From contig NC_057862.1 of NCBI RefSeq assembly GCF_019393635.1, positions 261,468,441 to 261,532,440 of the forward strand: a stretch of 64,000 nucleotides of DNA. Direction: 5' to 3'. Each line of letters opens with the position of its first letter. Position 1 is the first letter of the stretch. The notes under the pieces were generated by a model, which made no database searches, had not been told where the DNA came from, and saw only the letters and a list, made by a program, of their open reading frames with translations. The DNA is from Dromiciops gliroides. Its lineage: Eukaryota > Chordata > Mammalia > Microbiotheria > Microbiotheriidae. Shown one piece after another: positions 35,201-49,893 of the stretch. A program made the translations under genes and the position numbers.

Positions 35201-38200
35201 AAAGCATTTTCATATAGCATAACTCATTTCCCTAACATTTGTGAGTACTGTGACACAGATAACTCTGTCTTATTCCCATTTTAAAGAAGAAAGTTTGTGT
35301 ACATATACAGTTTGGTCGTGAAGTAAAAAACAGTTATACTAAAATTGTTTTCCTGCTGCTTTTTTTGGTATTGAATAGAATTTTATTTGCCAAAATATAT
35401 GTAAAAACAAATTTTAACATCAATTTTTTAAAACTTTGTGTTCCGACTTCTCTTCCTCCCTCCATTCCCACCCCCCATCCACAAGAACTCAAGCAATTCA
35501 AAATAAGTTATACATGAGTAGTCATGGAAAACATTCCCACATTAGCTAGGTTGTGAAAGAAAACAGTAAAAAAAAAATCTTCAGATTAAGGAATTGTCAA
35601 AGAGGGAAAAAAAAATTTTTTAAATGTGTTTCTATTTGTTTTCAGATACCATCAGTTCTTTCTCTGTAGATGGGTTGCAATTTTCATAAGTCCTTCAGGG
35701 TTATATTGGATCATTGCCTTACTGAAAATAACCACATGCTTCCCAGCAGATCATCTTACACTATTGCTGTTATTTTGTATACAGTACATTTCACTCTGCT
35801 TCAGTTCATGTAAGTCTTTCCAGGTTTTTCTGATAGTATCCTGTTCATCATAACCTGTATATAGTACCTTAAACTTGACAGAGAATTTTTTTCATAATAG
35901 CCCAGCAAAGTAGGTACCATACGTTTTGCCATTATAATCAATCATCATGACTATTTCCCTCCATCCTAATCCCTTCCCATGATATTTACTCTATTTTCTA
36001 CCTTCTTTTAACCTATTCCTCCTCAAAAGTGTTTTACTTCTGACTGTCCCTTCCCCCGCTCTGCACTCCCTTTTTTCACCTTATCCTTTTCCCCTCCTAC
36101 TTTCCTGTAGGGTTAAATATATTACTCCTCCCAATTGGGTGTGAATGTTATTCCCTTCATGAGTCCACTCTGATGAGATTAAGGTCTTTGAGCTAATTCT
36201 GTGTTCTAAATTTTTCTTCCTCCCTCCCTCCTCAACCCTCCCTATGAAATCAAACAATTCAATATGTCATACTTGTGCAGTAATGCAGAACATCTTCACC
36301 TTCCTCAAAAGTGTTTTGCTTTTTACTGCTCTCTCCCCCAATCTGCCCTTCTCTCTTTTCCCTCCCCCCCCCCATCTCCCTCCCCTCTGTGGTAAAAATT
36401 ATTTGTGGTAAAGATTAATATCTGAAGTTTTAACTGAATTATTTGAGAGATTGTGCATGCTACTGAAGCAGCTTTTGAAGGACCTCCCTTTTGGGGAGGA
36501 GAACACGAGGAACTTAAAAGTGAGGGCAGGAATGGAAGTTTTCTCTCTCTGGTGCGAATTTAGCAGTGACTGAGCAGGATTGAAAGGAATGCACATGGTT
36601 TGGTGTTCAGTCTTTTCAGGGCTTCTCAGTCTGGCGGGCAGTTTGGGATTCAGTGAGTTTTATAAAGGAATAGACTAAGCTTAGATCTAAGATTATTCAT
36701 TTATATTTCTCTTTCCTTATTTCCCTAATTGGTTTCAGCTCTTGTTGTCTAATTAATTCCCAAGCAATAAAAAAACAAACAAACTGATCCCTCACAGATT
36801 AAAGTTCAGTGGCTCCTTTTTCTTATGGGTCTGTGAGATATATATATATATATAAAAGGGAAAGTTTAATGGGGGAGATTAATGCTCCATATATCCAATT
36901 TGGCTCTCACACCTCCCTCAGGGAAAAAATATACTACTATACCTACTTGAGTATGTATGTTAGTCCTTCTTTGAGCCAATTCTGATGATATTAAGGTTCA
37001 CTCACTCCCCAACTCCTTCCCCCCTTCCCCTCCCCTCCATAAGCTTTTTTCTTGTTTCCTTCATGTGAACTACCTCTCCCCAGACCATCTCTCCCCTTCC
37101 CCCTCCCCCAGTCTATTCCTCCTACACCTCAACCTTATTTTAAAGATGTCATCATGGGTTAGTTAGGTGGCACAGTGGACAAAGCACCAGCCCTGGACCC
37201 AGGAGTCCCCAAGCCCATATCTGATGCCAGACATAAGACACCCTACCCTGTTTGCCCCACAAAGAACAAAACATAAATGCTTTACAGATATCATCCCTTC
37301 ATATTCAGTTCAGACTTGTGTCTTCTGTGAATTCCTTACTGAGATAGTTCTTATGAGTTCAAAGTATTATCTTCCCATGTAGAAATGTAAACTGTTTGAT
37401 CTTTTAATATCCCTCATTAAGTCTTTTTCCTGTTTACCTTTTTATGTTTCTCCAGGGTCTTGTATTTGAAAGTCAAATTTTCTATTCAGTACAGGTCTTT
37501 TCATCACAAATGCCTGAAAGACCGCTTTTTCGTTGAAATCCCATTTTTTCCTCTGAAAGATTATGATTAATTTTGCTGGGTACATGATTCTTGGCTGTAG
37601 TCCTAGTTCCTTTGCCCTCTGGAATATCATATTCCATGCCCTCCAGTCCTTTAATGTAGAAGCTGCTAGATCTTTCTTTATCCTTATTGGAGCTCCACAG
37701 TATTTGGATTCCTTTTTTCAAACTGCTTGCAATATTTTCTCCTTGACCTGGGATCTCTGGAATTTGGCTATAATATTCCTGGAGGTTTTCCTTTTGGGAT
37801 CTCTTTCAGGAGGTGATTGGTAGATTCTTTGAATTTCTGTTTTAGCTTCTGCTTCTAGAATATCAGGGCAATTTTCTCTCACAATCTCTTGGAGGATGGT
37901 GTCTAAGCTGTTATTTTGGTCGTGGTTTTGAGGTAGTCCAATGATTTTCAAATTATCTCTCCTAGATTTATTTTCCAGGTCCGCTGTTTTTCCAAGGAGA
38001 TATTTTACATTGCCCTCTATTTTTTCATTCAGTTGGATTTGCTTTACTGTGTCTTGGTTTCTCATAAGCTTCCATTTCTTCTTGGTTTCTACTAGCTTCC
38101 ATTTGTTCAATCCTAATTCTTAGGCAATTATTTTCATCAGGCAGTTTTTTAATCTCCTTTTCCATTTGGCTTTTCAAACTGTTGACTTTTTTCTCATGAC

Positions 38201-40317
38201 TCTCCTGCATTGCTCTCATTTCTCTTTCCATTCTTTCCTCCCTCTCTCTACAACTTCCTTCTATATCTCCTACTTCCTCTTCAAAGTGTTTTTCTCCTAC
38301 TTTTGTATTTAACTAGTGAATCAATGTTTGTGGCAGCTCCCAATTTAAAAGTATTTCTATATAACCAATGTGAATGATACTAAAAGTACAGATGACTTTC
38401 CTTCCTTGACAGAAGTTAAGCAAGCACAGTGACTATGTGGTAAGATGGTATATAGGTAAGAATGCTGGACTTAGGACAGCTGGCTTCCAGTCCTAGTTGT
38501 GACACTTAACTACTGTGCCATTACTGTTTAACTTTGAACACCTCACTTAACTTCTCTGAACCTTTTTTCTTATTTTTATGGAAATAATATTTGCAGTAAC
38601 TTTTTCATAATATTGTTTTATGTTTTATAAACCTTAGAGCACTATAAAAAATATGAGTCATTATTCTAGGTGATAGCTTGCACTGAAGCTGTGGAAAATA
38701 TTCCTTTTATTATTTTGACCAACCTCTAATAAGATTGGGGGGGGTGGATTTTTTTTTTTAACATTTATATTTTTAAATTTTGAGTTCCAGATTCTCTCCC
38801 TCCCCTCTGCTCCTCCCCAATACATTGAGAAGGCAAGCAATATGATATCTAATAAGGGATTTTGCATCTCCTTTTTTCAGCTGAGAGTGGAGACCATCTG
38901 GTATTTTGAATTTGAACTCAGACCCCAAATTCCCCCATAGAAATAATGTTTAAAGTGTTGGCTAAGTTCTAAGGCTAGCACACAAAAGCACTTGCAACCC
39001 ATAATGTACTAAATCAAGGGAAGAGAAAAAGATAATGTTCCATTGCTGTCATAAATCAGCTCACAGGTAGAAATTTATATTAATTTTATTTCAGCCGTAT
39101 TCTGGGTTTTAAGGGCCAGATGAGAAATACTGTGCCAAAAATCAGTAGGATAGTAGAAAAAACCACTAAATTCCAAAGAATCAGTTATGAGTCATATTTT
39201 TGCTAATTGTGTGAACTTGAGAAAGTCATTTCAATTCTAAAATTCTCTTTAAAATGGCAGTAGTAATATTTGAACTACTTATGTTATTGCGTTATGAGGC
39301 TCAAATCAGATTTGTTAAACACTCTTTAACCTGCTTGGTCATATCCAACTCTTTGTGACCCTACAGAACATACAATCCATGGAGTTTTCTTGGCAAAGAT
39401 CAGTGTAGTTTGTCATTTCCTTCTCCAGTAGATTAAGGCAAATAGAGGTTAAGTGACTTGTCCATGTGCATACCCTTTGACCCAGTAATACCACTATTAG
39501 GTCTGTATCCCAAAGAGATCATAGAGGAGGGAAAAGGACCCATATGTACAAAAATATTTATAGCAGCTCTCTTTGTGGTGGCAAAGAATTGGAAATTAAG
39601 GGAATGGCCATCAATTGGGGAATGGCTAAACAAGTTGTGATACATTAATTGTTTTTTTGTGGGGTTTTTTGATACATGAATTGTAATGGAATACTTTTGT
39701 GCTGTGAGAAATGATGAGCAGGAGGCTTTCAGAGAAACCTGATGCTGAGCAAAATGAGCACAACCAGGAGAACATTGTACACAGTAACAGCAACATTGTG
39801 TGATGATCAACTGTGATAGACTTAACTCTTCTCAGCAGTGCAATTATCCAAAACAATTTCAAAAAACTCATGATAGAAAATATTCTCCATATCCAGAAAA
39901 AAGAATTGTGGATTCTGAATGCAAATTGAACCATACTGTTTCTACTTTTTGGCTGGTTTTTTTCCCCTTTTTTGAGGTTTTTCCCTTGTGTTCTGCTTCT
40001 TCTTTCACAAGCAGAACTATGCTTTATATGTTTATACATATATAACCTATATCAGATTGCTTTCCATCTCAGGGAGGGAAGGGAGGATGGGGGAAAGATT
40101 TGGAACTAAAAATCCTATGAAAACAAATGTTGAAAACTATCTTTACATGTAACTGGAAAATAATAAAATACTTTTATGATTTTAAAAAAAGTGACTTGTC
40201 CAGGGTCACACAGCTAGTAAGTGTTAGAGGTCAGATCTGAACTCAGATCTTCCTTATGATATTATTTCTTCAGAAAAATAATTTTCAAGTTTTAAACAAT
40301 TACCCCCTCATCTCATT

Positions 40318-40353
<36 letters not shown>

Positions 40354-42163
40354 CTGTTAGAACTTAAATTTGGGGCTTCTTGTATACCCCGTGGTATACT
40401 TTCCAGTTTATCTCTAATTACATGAACCCTGTACTACAACAGAGTAATAAGAATTAGCATTTTTTAAGCACTTATACTGTGCTTGAAATACAAACAGAAA
40501 GTCAGTCTCTGCTCACAAGAAGCTTTACTGTGGGGGAAGCTGCAAGAGCAGAGTGAGCTTCCAGGGTGAGAAGTCTATTGTGTCATCATGGAGAAAGTTC
40601 TTAGTTTGGAGAGGAGCTCAGAGAAAGGTTTAGCTGCTAACCCTCCCCCCACTTCCCACATGCCTCGTGCTTTATTGTTTCTTTGTCATTACTCATTGTG
40701 TCCTTTCTCTCTGAAGTACTCTTTACCTTACTGAATTCTACCTATCATATAAAAACTGAACTTAAATGACATTTTATTCATGAAATCTTTCTTTAGTATC
40801 CTTTTCTAAAGTCCTGTACACCTTCATACCTAAAACTCTACAACTATGAGTACCCTCTTTTCCTCTGCCCTCTAGTCAAGCTACACACCACTTCCCAATG
40901 CCTCCTCCCAGAGTCAAGCCCCTAGAGACTATAATAACCTACCAGAATTCATCCCTTTATCAGTATTCTCCTGCTACATCATGCCTTCCCCATCCCAGTG
41001 ATTCTGAAGCAGTGACTCCTCAGAGCTTTCCCCCAAATCCCAATGATTCTGAACCCCTGGCTAGCATGGTCCAAACCCTATTCTCTGTGTAACATTACCC
41101 ACTGATTTTTCCCATATTCCTATCCCTCTCAATCATCCCCCCCCAATATCCCACTCTAAAGCCATTAACCCTTCCACCATGTTTTCTAGAATGCCTGCCA
41201 CATAGATAACAAACTTGCTTTCATCATAAACTTTTTTCTTTCTCACTTCTTCCATCTTCTTGTGCTCACTGAGACCTGGTTCTCCTCTCTCTCATCACAG
41301 TTTACTAGCCACTGTTTTAAGTACTGGTTGCACTTGAACTCATACCTTAGAGCCATGGAGGAGAAAGGGGATAGTTGGAATATTCCCTGCTTTTAGGCTT
41401 TCCTTCTATCACCATAATTTAATAACTTCTCTTTTGAGATTAATTCAATCTGTAACTACACCTAATCAAGATTCTGGTAGCTGTAATCTACCTATCTCTA
41501 GGACACTTTCTTCAACGAGTTCAGTGCCTGGCTCTGGCTTTCTGAACTCCTCAATTTCTGCCCTAATACTAGAGGACTTCAGCATGTCCCTCAAGCACCC
41601 TAATTCCCCAGTTCCTATTTCCCCTGACCTTTAACTCCACCCCACCTCAGCTATACACAAAGATTTTTATGCCATTGATTTCACCCACAAGTGTTCTACT
41701 TCCATGTTCATGAACTCTGAATTTTCTTTGTCTGATCATAATCTGTTATTCTACTTCTCCCTCTGCCTCACAGCCCCTAACCCTGTTCTTCAATTTCTTT
41801 TTTTTTTTTTTTTTGTGGGGCTATGGGGGTTAAGTGACTTGCCCAGGGTCACATAGCTAGTAAGTGTTAAGTGTCCAAGGCCGGATTTGAACTCAGGTCC
41901 TACTGAATCCAGGGCCAGTGCTTTATCCACTGTGCCACCTAGCCGCCCCCTATTCTTCAATTTCTAATCACACTACCCTTCAGTTCTTTCCCAGGCCATC
42001 ACCCCTGTACTGGCTCCATTTTCCTTTCCCCATAATCCCTCAGTGAACCAGTTCAACTCTACACTCTTCTCTCAACTCTCTTTCTCTTTTATCTATGACT
42101 GATCTTGCCCTGCCAAGCCTCAGCCCTGGATTATTCCCCATTCTGTCTTCCTTCCTACTCATG

Positions 42164-42195
<32 letters not shown>

Positions 42196-45100
42196 AATGA
42201 AGCTGGAGAAAATCACAAAACCATACTGACTGGGTCCACTACAAATTTGTTATATATCTCAACTCGGCCCTCACTGCAGCAATGGAGTCTTTATATCCCT
42301 CCTTAATCAGTTCACTCTCCCTGTAACCACCTCTGTTTTTTCCAAGTCTTTTTACCTGTCCTCAAACCTGTCACTTTTCCCTCCTCAACCCTTTCACATG
42401 AGAACTTGACCTTATAGTTCACTGAAAAAAATTGAAACTGTTCACTGAGAGCTTCCTCTTCTCTTGTCCTCCTCATCTCAAAATTATATGGCTTCTACCT
42501 CTATCTCTTCCACCATTGTCTCACATAAACAGGTGGCCCTTCACCTTGCCAAGGCCAACCCCTTACATGAACAAATGATTCCATTCCTGTCCCATCTTCC
42601 CCAGCAGATTGCCCTCTCTCCCATCCTTACTTAGTTATTAATCCTCATTTTCCCCCTCTCTGTTGAATGCTTCTATACTGACTATAAATATATCCATGTC
42701 TCCCATATCCTTAAAAAAAAAGTCCATGTGATCCATCCATATCCACTAGTTGTCATACTGTATCTCTCATACCTTTTGTTGCTAAACACCTTGAGGAAGC
42801 AGTCTACACTCAATGCTTCTATTTCCTTTCTTATCACCCACCACTAAACCCTATGGTCTGGATCAACCTTATCATTCAACTGAAACGTTTTCAACGTTTC
42901 CAGTGATCTCTTAATTGCCAAATGTATTGGCCTTTTAATGCCAAATTTAATGGCCTCTCCTCACCTTCTTGGCCTCTTGGAAGTTTTTGACATTGTTAAT
43001 CACTTTCTTTTTCTTGATACTCTCTCTTCTCTCTAGGTTTTCATGACACACTGCCTGCCCTCTTTTGGTTTTCTTTCTACCTGTCCTACTGCTCCTCAGT
43101 CTCTTTTACCAGATCTTCATTCAGATCATGTCAGCTAACAATGAATATTCCCCCAAGTATATCTTCTAGGACATCTTCTCTTCTCCCTGTATACTGTTTT
43201 GCTTGATGATCTCATCAGCTCCTGTGGATTCAATTATTGTCTCTATGCAGATGATTTTCAGATCTTAATTTCTCTTCTGACCTCTGGTCTCACATCTCCA
43301 GCTGCTTTCTGGACATCTTTAATGAGATGTCACATAGACATCTTAAATTCAACATATGCAAAACTCAAAATCTTTTCCCTCCAAATCCTCTCCTTTTCCC
43401 AACTTCCCTATTACTGTTGAGGGTACTACTATATTCTCCCAGGCAGCCAAGCTTGCAATCTAGATGCCAACCTCAATTCCTTACTATCTCTCATCCCTCA
43501 TATAGAATCAGGTGTCAATACCTATCAATTCTATCATCATATTTCTGGTGTGTACCCTTTTCTGTCCTTTGACACTACAACCACACTAGTGCAGGTCCTC
43601 ATCACTTTATGCCTGGAGCATTGCAATAGCTTTCTGTTGGTCTCCCTGCCTCAGTACATCTTTTCCCATTCCAATCAGTCCCTTTCCATTCAGCTTTCAG
43701 TGATCTTCCTTTAAGGCACATATCTGGCCATGATGCTTTCCTTCCTCAATAAGCCCCAGGATCTACCTCTGTTTGGTTTCATAACCTGGTTCTTTCCTAT
43801 CTTCCCCATCTTTTTTTTTTTTTTACACCTTACTTCCCTCCACATATTCTGTAATATGGTAACATTGGCCATCTTGCTTTTCCTTGAATAAGATACTCAT
43901 CTCTCAGCTCCGTGCATTTTCGTTATCTGCTCTCATACCTGTATCTCTCCCTCCTTCATCTCCTGACTTTCCCTGTCTTTCTTCAAGTCCCAGCTAAAAT
44001 TAATTACACACACACCCCTTTGTCCAGAACTTTTGCATGGTCTTACCCATTTGAGCTCCATGAGAGCATATATTAGAGTTTGGGGGGGGGCAGGGAATTT
44101 TTTGGTTGTTGTTATGTTTTTGTTTGTTTTTCCCCTTTTTTGTGTCTCTAGCACATAATGCCTAGCACATAGTAGGAACTTAAAAAGTTTTTGTTGACTG
44201 AATTTAATAATTCATTATAATACAAGATCTCGCTGTAAAACTTACTAGACAAGTTTCATATCTCATACATTTTTTAGTTGTCATTTTATCTTGTTCATTT
44301 TTTGCTTTGTAAATTTGGTTCTTTTTGCATTTATTTTCAACAAGTTTATAAATTCTTTTAGTCTTTTAAAATAAAATTTTCATAAATTCTAAAATAGTAG
44401 TATTGCCTTTATCTGGGTTCTCTTCAGAACTTTCTTTTTTCTCTTCTTGGATATGTAACCCATTCCATGTTTCTTTTTGCATCACTATCCACACAGTATT
44501 CTCTCTTCCCTTATTTAAGCCATCCCTTGTAACAAATAATAGTCATATAAAATTAATTTGGATCATATTGATCAAACAACATAATTTATGTAAAGTACTA
44601 TTACATGTCAATTATTATTGCATTTATCTTATTTATTTTAAAGAAATATCCAATATTCCATATATTATTCATTTTCTTAATATCCTAATTAGATATGTCC
44701 AAGATAATGGAGTAATTGGAATTGTTTCCATTGTACTGATGAAGAAATTAAACCAGAAGAATGAAGTATAGAATGATACTATAAAATAACAAGACTCTCA
44801 TTAAGCCATACACAAACCAAACCAGCTTTTCATTAGCCCAAGATCAGACAGTAGAAATGTCTAGATTTTGCCTGGTCTTAAATGAACCATTCAACTTCCT
44901 CAAGGATCTTTGAGAAAGAACCTTGATTATAAATATTTCAAATTCCTTCCTCCTCATCTCTTCACCCTCTTTCCCTCTCTTCTTAATACAATGGTCTAAT
45001 AGTACTTATGTTTGATTCTAGGAGCGACTAAAGCTGATAACTGTATTGGGTGCCGGGCTTCTCTGTGGAACTGCATTGGCTGTCATTGTACCTGAAGGAG

Positions 45101-48100
45101 TACATGCACTTTATGAAGATATTCTGGAGGGTGAGAAAGAAAATAAGGTCTCATTTTTTGATACATTTTGGCTTGTTGAGTTAGTGAGGTAGAAACTCAC
45201 TGAGAGTAAATACTATCTAAGTTTGTCATAGAAAGGCAGAATGGTATAATGGATAGAGGGTCAGCATCAAGTCAGTATAACCCAGGACAAGTCATCTGAT
45301 CTGTTGGAGCTTATCTGTCACCCAGATTTAGGTAAAAACCTCTAGTTGGAGAAAAAATAGTAAATAAAACTAATTATTCTCCAGATGTCTTACTAGCATA
45401 CTAAATGGATTGTAATAATTATTTTGATAGAGCTCACCTGGAGGAAGAAAGGTAAAGCCTCATCTACAGATTGTTTGCTGAGTGAGAGATGCTCCTGTGT
45501 TTTGTGATTAAGGGCTGGAGGGCTTGATAGTATTTAGAGAAAACTGTTAATGAACTATTATAACAAAAACAATGCTGATCCAAAGGAGTTAATTTTTTTT
45601 TTTTTTTTTTTTTTAGTGAGGCAATTGGGGTTAAGTGACTTGCCCAGGGTCACACAGCTAGTAAGTGTTAAGTGTCCGAGGCCGGATTTGAACTCAGGTA
45701 CTCCTGACTCCAGGGCCAGTGCTCTATCCACTTCGCCATCTAGCTCCCCCCAAAGGAGTTAAATTTAATATTTTTTATCTGAGGATTGGGGTTTGGTTAC
45801 AGTGCGATCAACTGAAGACATAGAAAATGATATAAATTCAGAATGAAAAAGATAATGATTTCAAGAGACCACCTGGGATGAGACAAATCAAGAGTGCATT
45901 CAGACCATGACTTAAAAGAACCAAAAAAGATTGTAATTAGTCATCTTTGTTCCTGCAGGATCTTTTGAATAAAAGAAGGCAACTCTTAAGGACTCCTAGG
46001 AATAAGTTGTGCTACTTTATATTAGATGATATTCTTTTTATTGAATCTCTTATCTTTTTTTAGTTTCATTAGATTTTATGCAGTCCAAGATGCACTTATA
46101 AAATGATTTTGACTCAGTGTCAGCAGTTAAAACTCCATTTTTCTCACCTCTAAAGTGAATAATCCCAGTTAATTTAAATTTTCTTCATACATCTTACCTT
46201 ATAGCCTTTAAACATCATTGTGACTTTTCCTTTCTAAATTTCCCACATGCCTCAATGCCAGCAGTTTGTTTCTAGATTGACCAGTGCTAAGAAGAAAGAA
46301 TAGGTTTAATTCACTATATTCTCAATTCTTATGTATCACAGTAGTGTTCGTTTGGATTTTTAAAAAGGTCTTTGGTTATCTGTTCCTACAGACAGTGTTC
46401 CTTCTCTAGACATTATATTTTGATATTTTGGAAGCTCATGAATACCTTACTGATAGACCCATCCCAGTGCTTTGTGACCATAAAGAGTGACTAAATTTTA
46501 TGAATATAAACAGAAACTTACAAGATACCCTTTTACAATTATAACTCTAACAGAATTACTTAATCCTTAGAGATCATAGTCTTTATATTTGTAAGAAAAA
46601 TATGTCTTCACATTATATACACAGTAACAACATTATGTGATGATCCACCATGATATACTTAGCTCTTCCCAGCAATACAATGATACAAGACAATTAATTC
46701 TGAAAGACTTATGATGGGAAATGCTTTCCACATCCAGAGAGAGAACTAGAGAGTCTGAATGCAGATGGAAGCATTCATATTTTCACTTGTTTTGTTTTGT
46801 TTTTCTCGTGATTTTTCCCTTTTGTTCTGATTTTTCTTTTTTGCAATATGACTAATGTGGAAATATGCTTAACATGATTCTCCTGTATAACCTATATCAT
46901 ATTGCTTGCTGTTTTGGGAAGAATAAGGGAGGGAGAAAAATGTGAAACTCAAAATCTTACAAAAATGAATGTTGAAAACTATCTTCACATGTAATTGAGG
47001 GGAAATAAAATACTATAAAAATAATTTTTTAAAAAACTGGAAAAAAAGAAAAATGTTTTCTCAAAGTAGCAAAATTTTGAGAACTTCTCAGTAGTTTAAA
47101 GTAAATAAAATCTAGGTTGGATCTAAAGCCAAGGTCACAGAAGTCTGACATTCGTGACAGTCTGAATAACACATATATCTTCAGTATTGAATAATTTGTA
47201 TAGGCTGTCACAGTGTGTTTTACCACCTTTTCAGGTGTGTTTTTATAACCATGTTGTATTCTTTGAAACAGTGAGTTTCCCCTTTGTAATTGTTTTTTTC
47301 TGTAATGTTTTTGTTACACCTTAAAATTTTTAAATAATAAATTTAATAAATATCAACAAAAACATTCACATAAACATATAAAACAAGGATAAAATCTTAT
47401 GCAAAACCCAAAATGATTTTACTCAGTTATCTTCCAGAAGCAATAGAAAAGGGGGCAGCTAGGTGGCACAGTGGATAGAGCATCAGCCCTGGAGTCAGGA
47501 GGACCTGAGTTCAAATTTGGCCTCAGTCATTTGATACTTACTAGCTGTGTGACCCTGGGCAAGTCACTTAACCCCAATTGGCTCACCAAAAAAAAAAAAA
47601 ACAGAAGCAATAGAAAGGTAAATCCCATTCCAAATAACTGCAAAATTTATAAAATATCTGCGAATCTACCAAAGCACACAATAACCTACCCTTGGAGTTT
47701 AATCTTGATAATTATAACTTGATGTTGAAGACTATTAACATTAAATCTTCCCAAGCATATTTGAATTTTGAAAGAGGATGTTTTTAGAATAACAATAACT
47801 TGAACACAAAGCAATGTGTTCACAGGTGGCTTACTTACCCTTGTAGGAATCAGATAAATGACCACTAATTATGAACCTGTCCCTATTAGGGGAATATGAC
47901 TGTCATTTTTTTTTTTTAGGAAAAAAGAAGATTTTTAATCAATTGTTAAGAGAAATTTTTAAAATAATTTGCACCTTTTTTGCCCTTGCTACTTAATCCA
48001 TGAGTCCATGAGATAAAAAATATAAAGATATGTATTCTATAGCTAGAGAAATGTTGATATAAAGCAGGATTTTTTTTCTTTCTACTTCTTCATTGATGTA

Positions 48101-49822
48101 CAGGACAAGTATGCAAGAATTTTATCCTCAAATTGGGTTTTTTAGTGATATATGTATATTATAATTAACTTGATTCAGAAATCTTGAGCATTAAATAAGA
48201 AACTAATCTATTACCATCCTATAGTAATGCTGTTGCAGGCTATGATGACAGCCTCTTATTCTGTATTTGAGTATACTTTTTCTATGAAGTGAAATATAGA
48301 TACATACACATATACATATCTAAGTTTTAACTTTTGTTTTACCAAAGATTATAAACCTGTTAGGGCCTTAATCTGTATTTTGTGTGTTATTTGGCCACCT
48401 GTAAAGTTCCTCAGCTTTCATGATGTATTTATGGGATGTTCATTGAGCAGCCTAGAATATATCTCCACGTCTTTTTTTTGAATTACAAAAATATAAAGGT
48501 CTCATATTTGTTGACATTACTTCTTTTGCTTCTTCCTAAAAAGAACACTTGGAGATATAAAGACTAGCTAATTGCACCTTCTTGTAACTGCCCATTTTAT
48601 TAGCCTATGTTAATGAAGTTAAGTAAAGATGAGTCCTTGAAGAGTTTGCATCCAAGTTACAAGATAGTGCTTTTGCACTATAATGATTCGCTGCATTTCA
48701 AAATCTCCAAAAAAGAAAATGTTTCTTGAAAGGATTGAATTTGATCTGGAGGATATTTCTCTGCCTTTTTTATTCGTGTATTCAGCTAACGAATGGTACA
48801 CAATATTAAAACTAGAAGAACCGTGGGAGATCATTCTCCAATGTATAGATGAGGAAATAGGTGCAAAGAGTTTAAATGATTCCCTTAAGGTTACAGCTTT
48901 TAAAGCTGAAAACTGAAGAAAAAAAAAAAAAAGGTCATTTGCTTTTCTTTTTTTATGTCACCTAGGAGTGATAATTATTAATTAACTCTGTTCTTCACTG
49001 GCAGATCAATCAGAGTAAAGCTTTCCATAATTTTAAACCAGATGTTAGCATAATTTTATGGTCCAGATCTTGAATGTTATGGCTATTGGGAAATATTATG
49101 GCTTCCTTTCTCCCTTGCAAGTCTGCTTCTCTATTCTAAGTTTTGGAAATACTGTGGGCAAACAGAATTGTATTTCAGTAGTAGAAGAAACATGAAAATT
49201 TAAACATCTTTATGTTTAGATGATTGCAAGATTAGAAAATAAGTTCTTTTGGGGACAGATTTTGGAATAAAATACAGCAAAATAAAGACTTCTTTTGTAC
49301 CTTTTCCTTCCAACTTTTGATTTGTCCTGCATTAGGAAAACACCACCAGGCCAGTGAGGCACAGAATGTGATCGCATCAGACAAAGCAGTAGAAAAACCA
49401 CTTATACATGAACATGAGCACAGCCATGATCACACAAGACTACATGCATATATTGGTGTTTCCCTCGTCTTAGGCTTTGTCTTCATGCTTCTGGTGGACC
49501 AGATTGGCAGCTCTCATATGCATTCTACAGAAGGTAAGTGACCCTAGATTTGTCTTGGAAACTGTCTAAATAACTTGGGTTGGAAAATCACAAATAACTA
49601 AATATCCTGGCTTGTGTAATTACATTATTCTGTAGGTTCCTAAGAAAATCTTTTAGGACATCATTATCTTCCTTTGAATCCAGTGAAATCTTTTCTTTTG
49701 GGGAGAGCTGTTGAAGTGGGACATAGTAGCAGAACAAATCTTTGGCCTATTTATTTACATTAAAACCATCACATTGTTAAGGTGCTTCTAAGGTTTAGAA
49801 CAAGTGTTTTGAACCAGGGTTC

Positions 49823-49893
<71 letters not shown>

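Larger units (their letters stand above)
40670..44205 (+). mobile_element. L2 LINE, about 3.5 kb, nearly full length
   Basis: Pyrimidine-rich CR1-clade LINE in SLC39A9 intron 1. Visible in order are endonuclease-like pieces (a decayed TETW near 41,270, ILEDF near 41,565, SDHN near 41,735), then an RT with YADD ([13 protein letters not shown], 43,225-43,270), then a C-terminal LVQ..DYCN-like region and an L2 3' tail (TAGCACATAGTAGGAACTT). Frames are disrupted throughout. It is split by a SINE at 41798 and a CTG repeat at 42164. Confidence 0.8.

Noticed and set aside
48683-48916. 77-codon ORF in SLC39A9 intron 2
   Set aside because: Its 3' half is an MIR/L3-like fragment, and composition and context give no support for a gene.
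49823-49890. Regular GATA repeat as a possible array
   Set aside because: A 4-bp microsatellite without spacers; not CRISPR and not coding.
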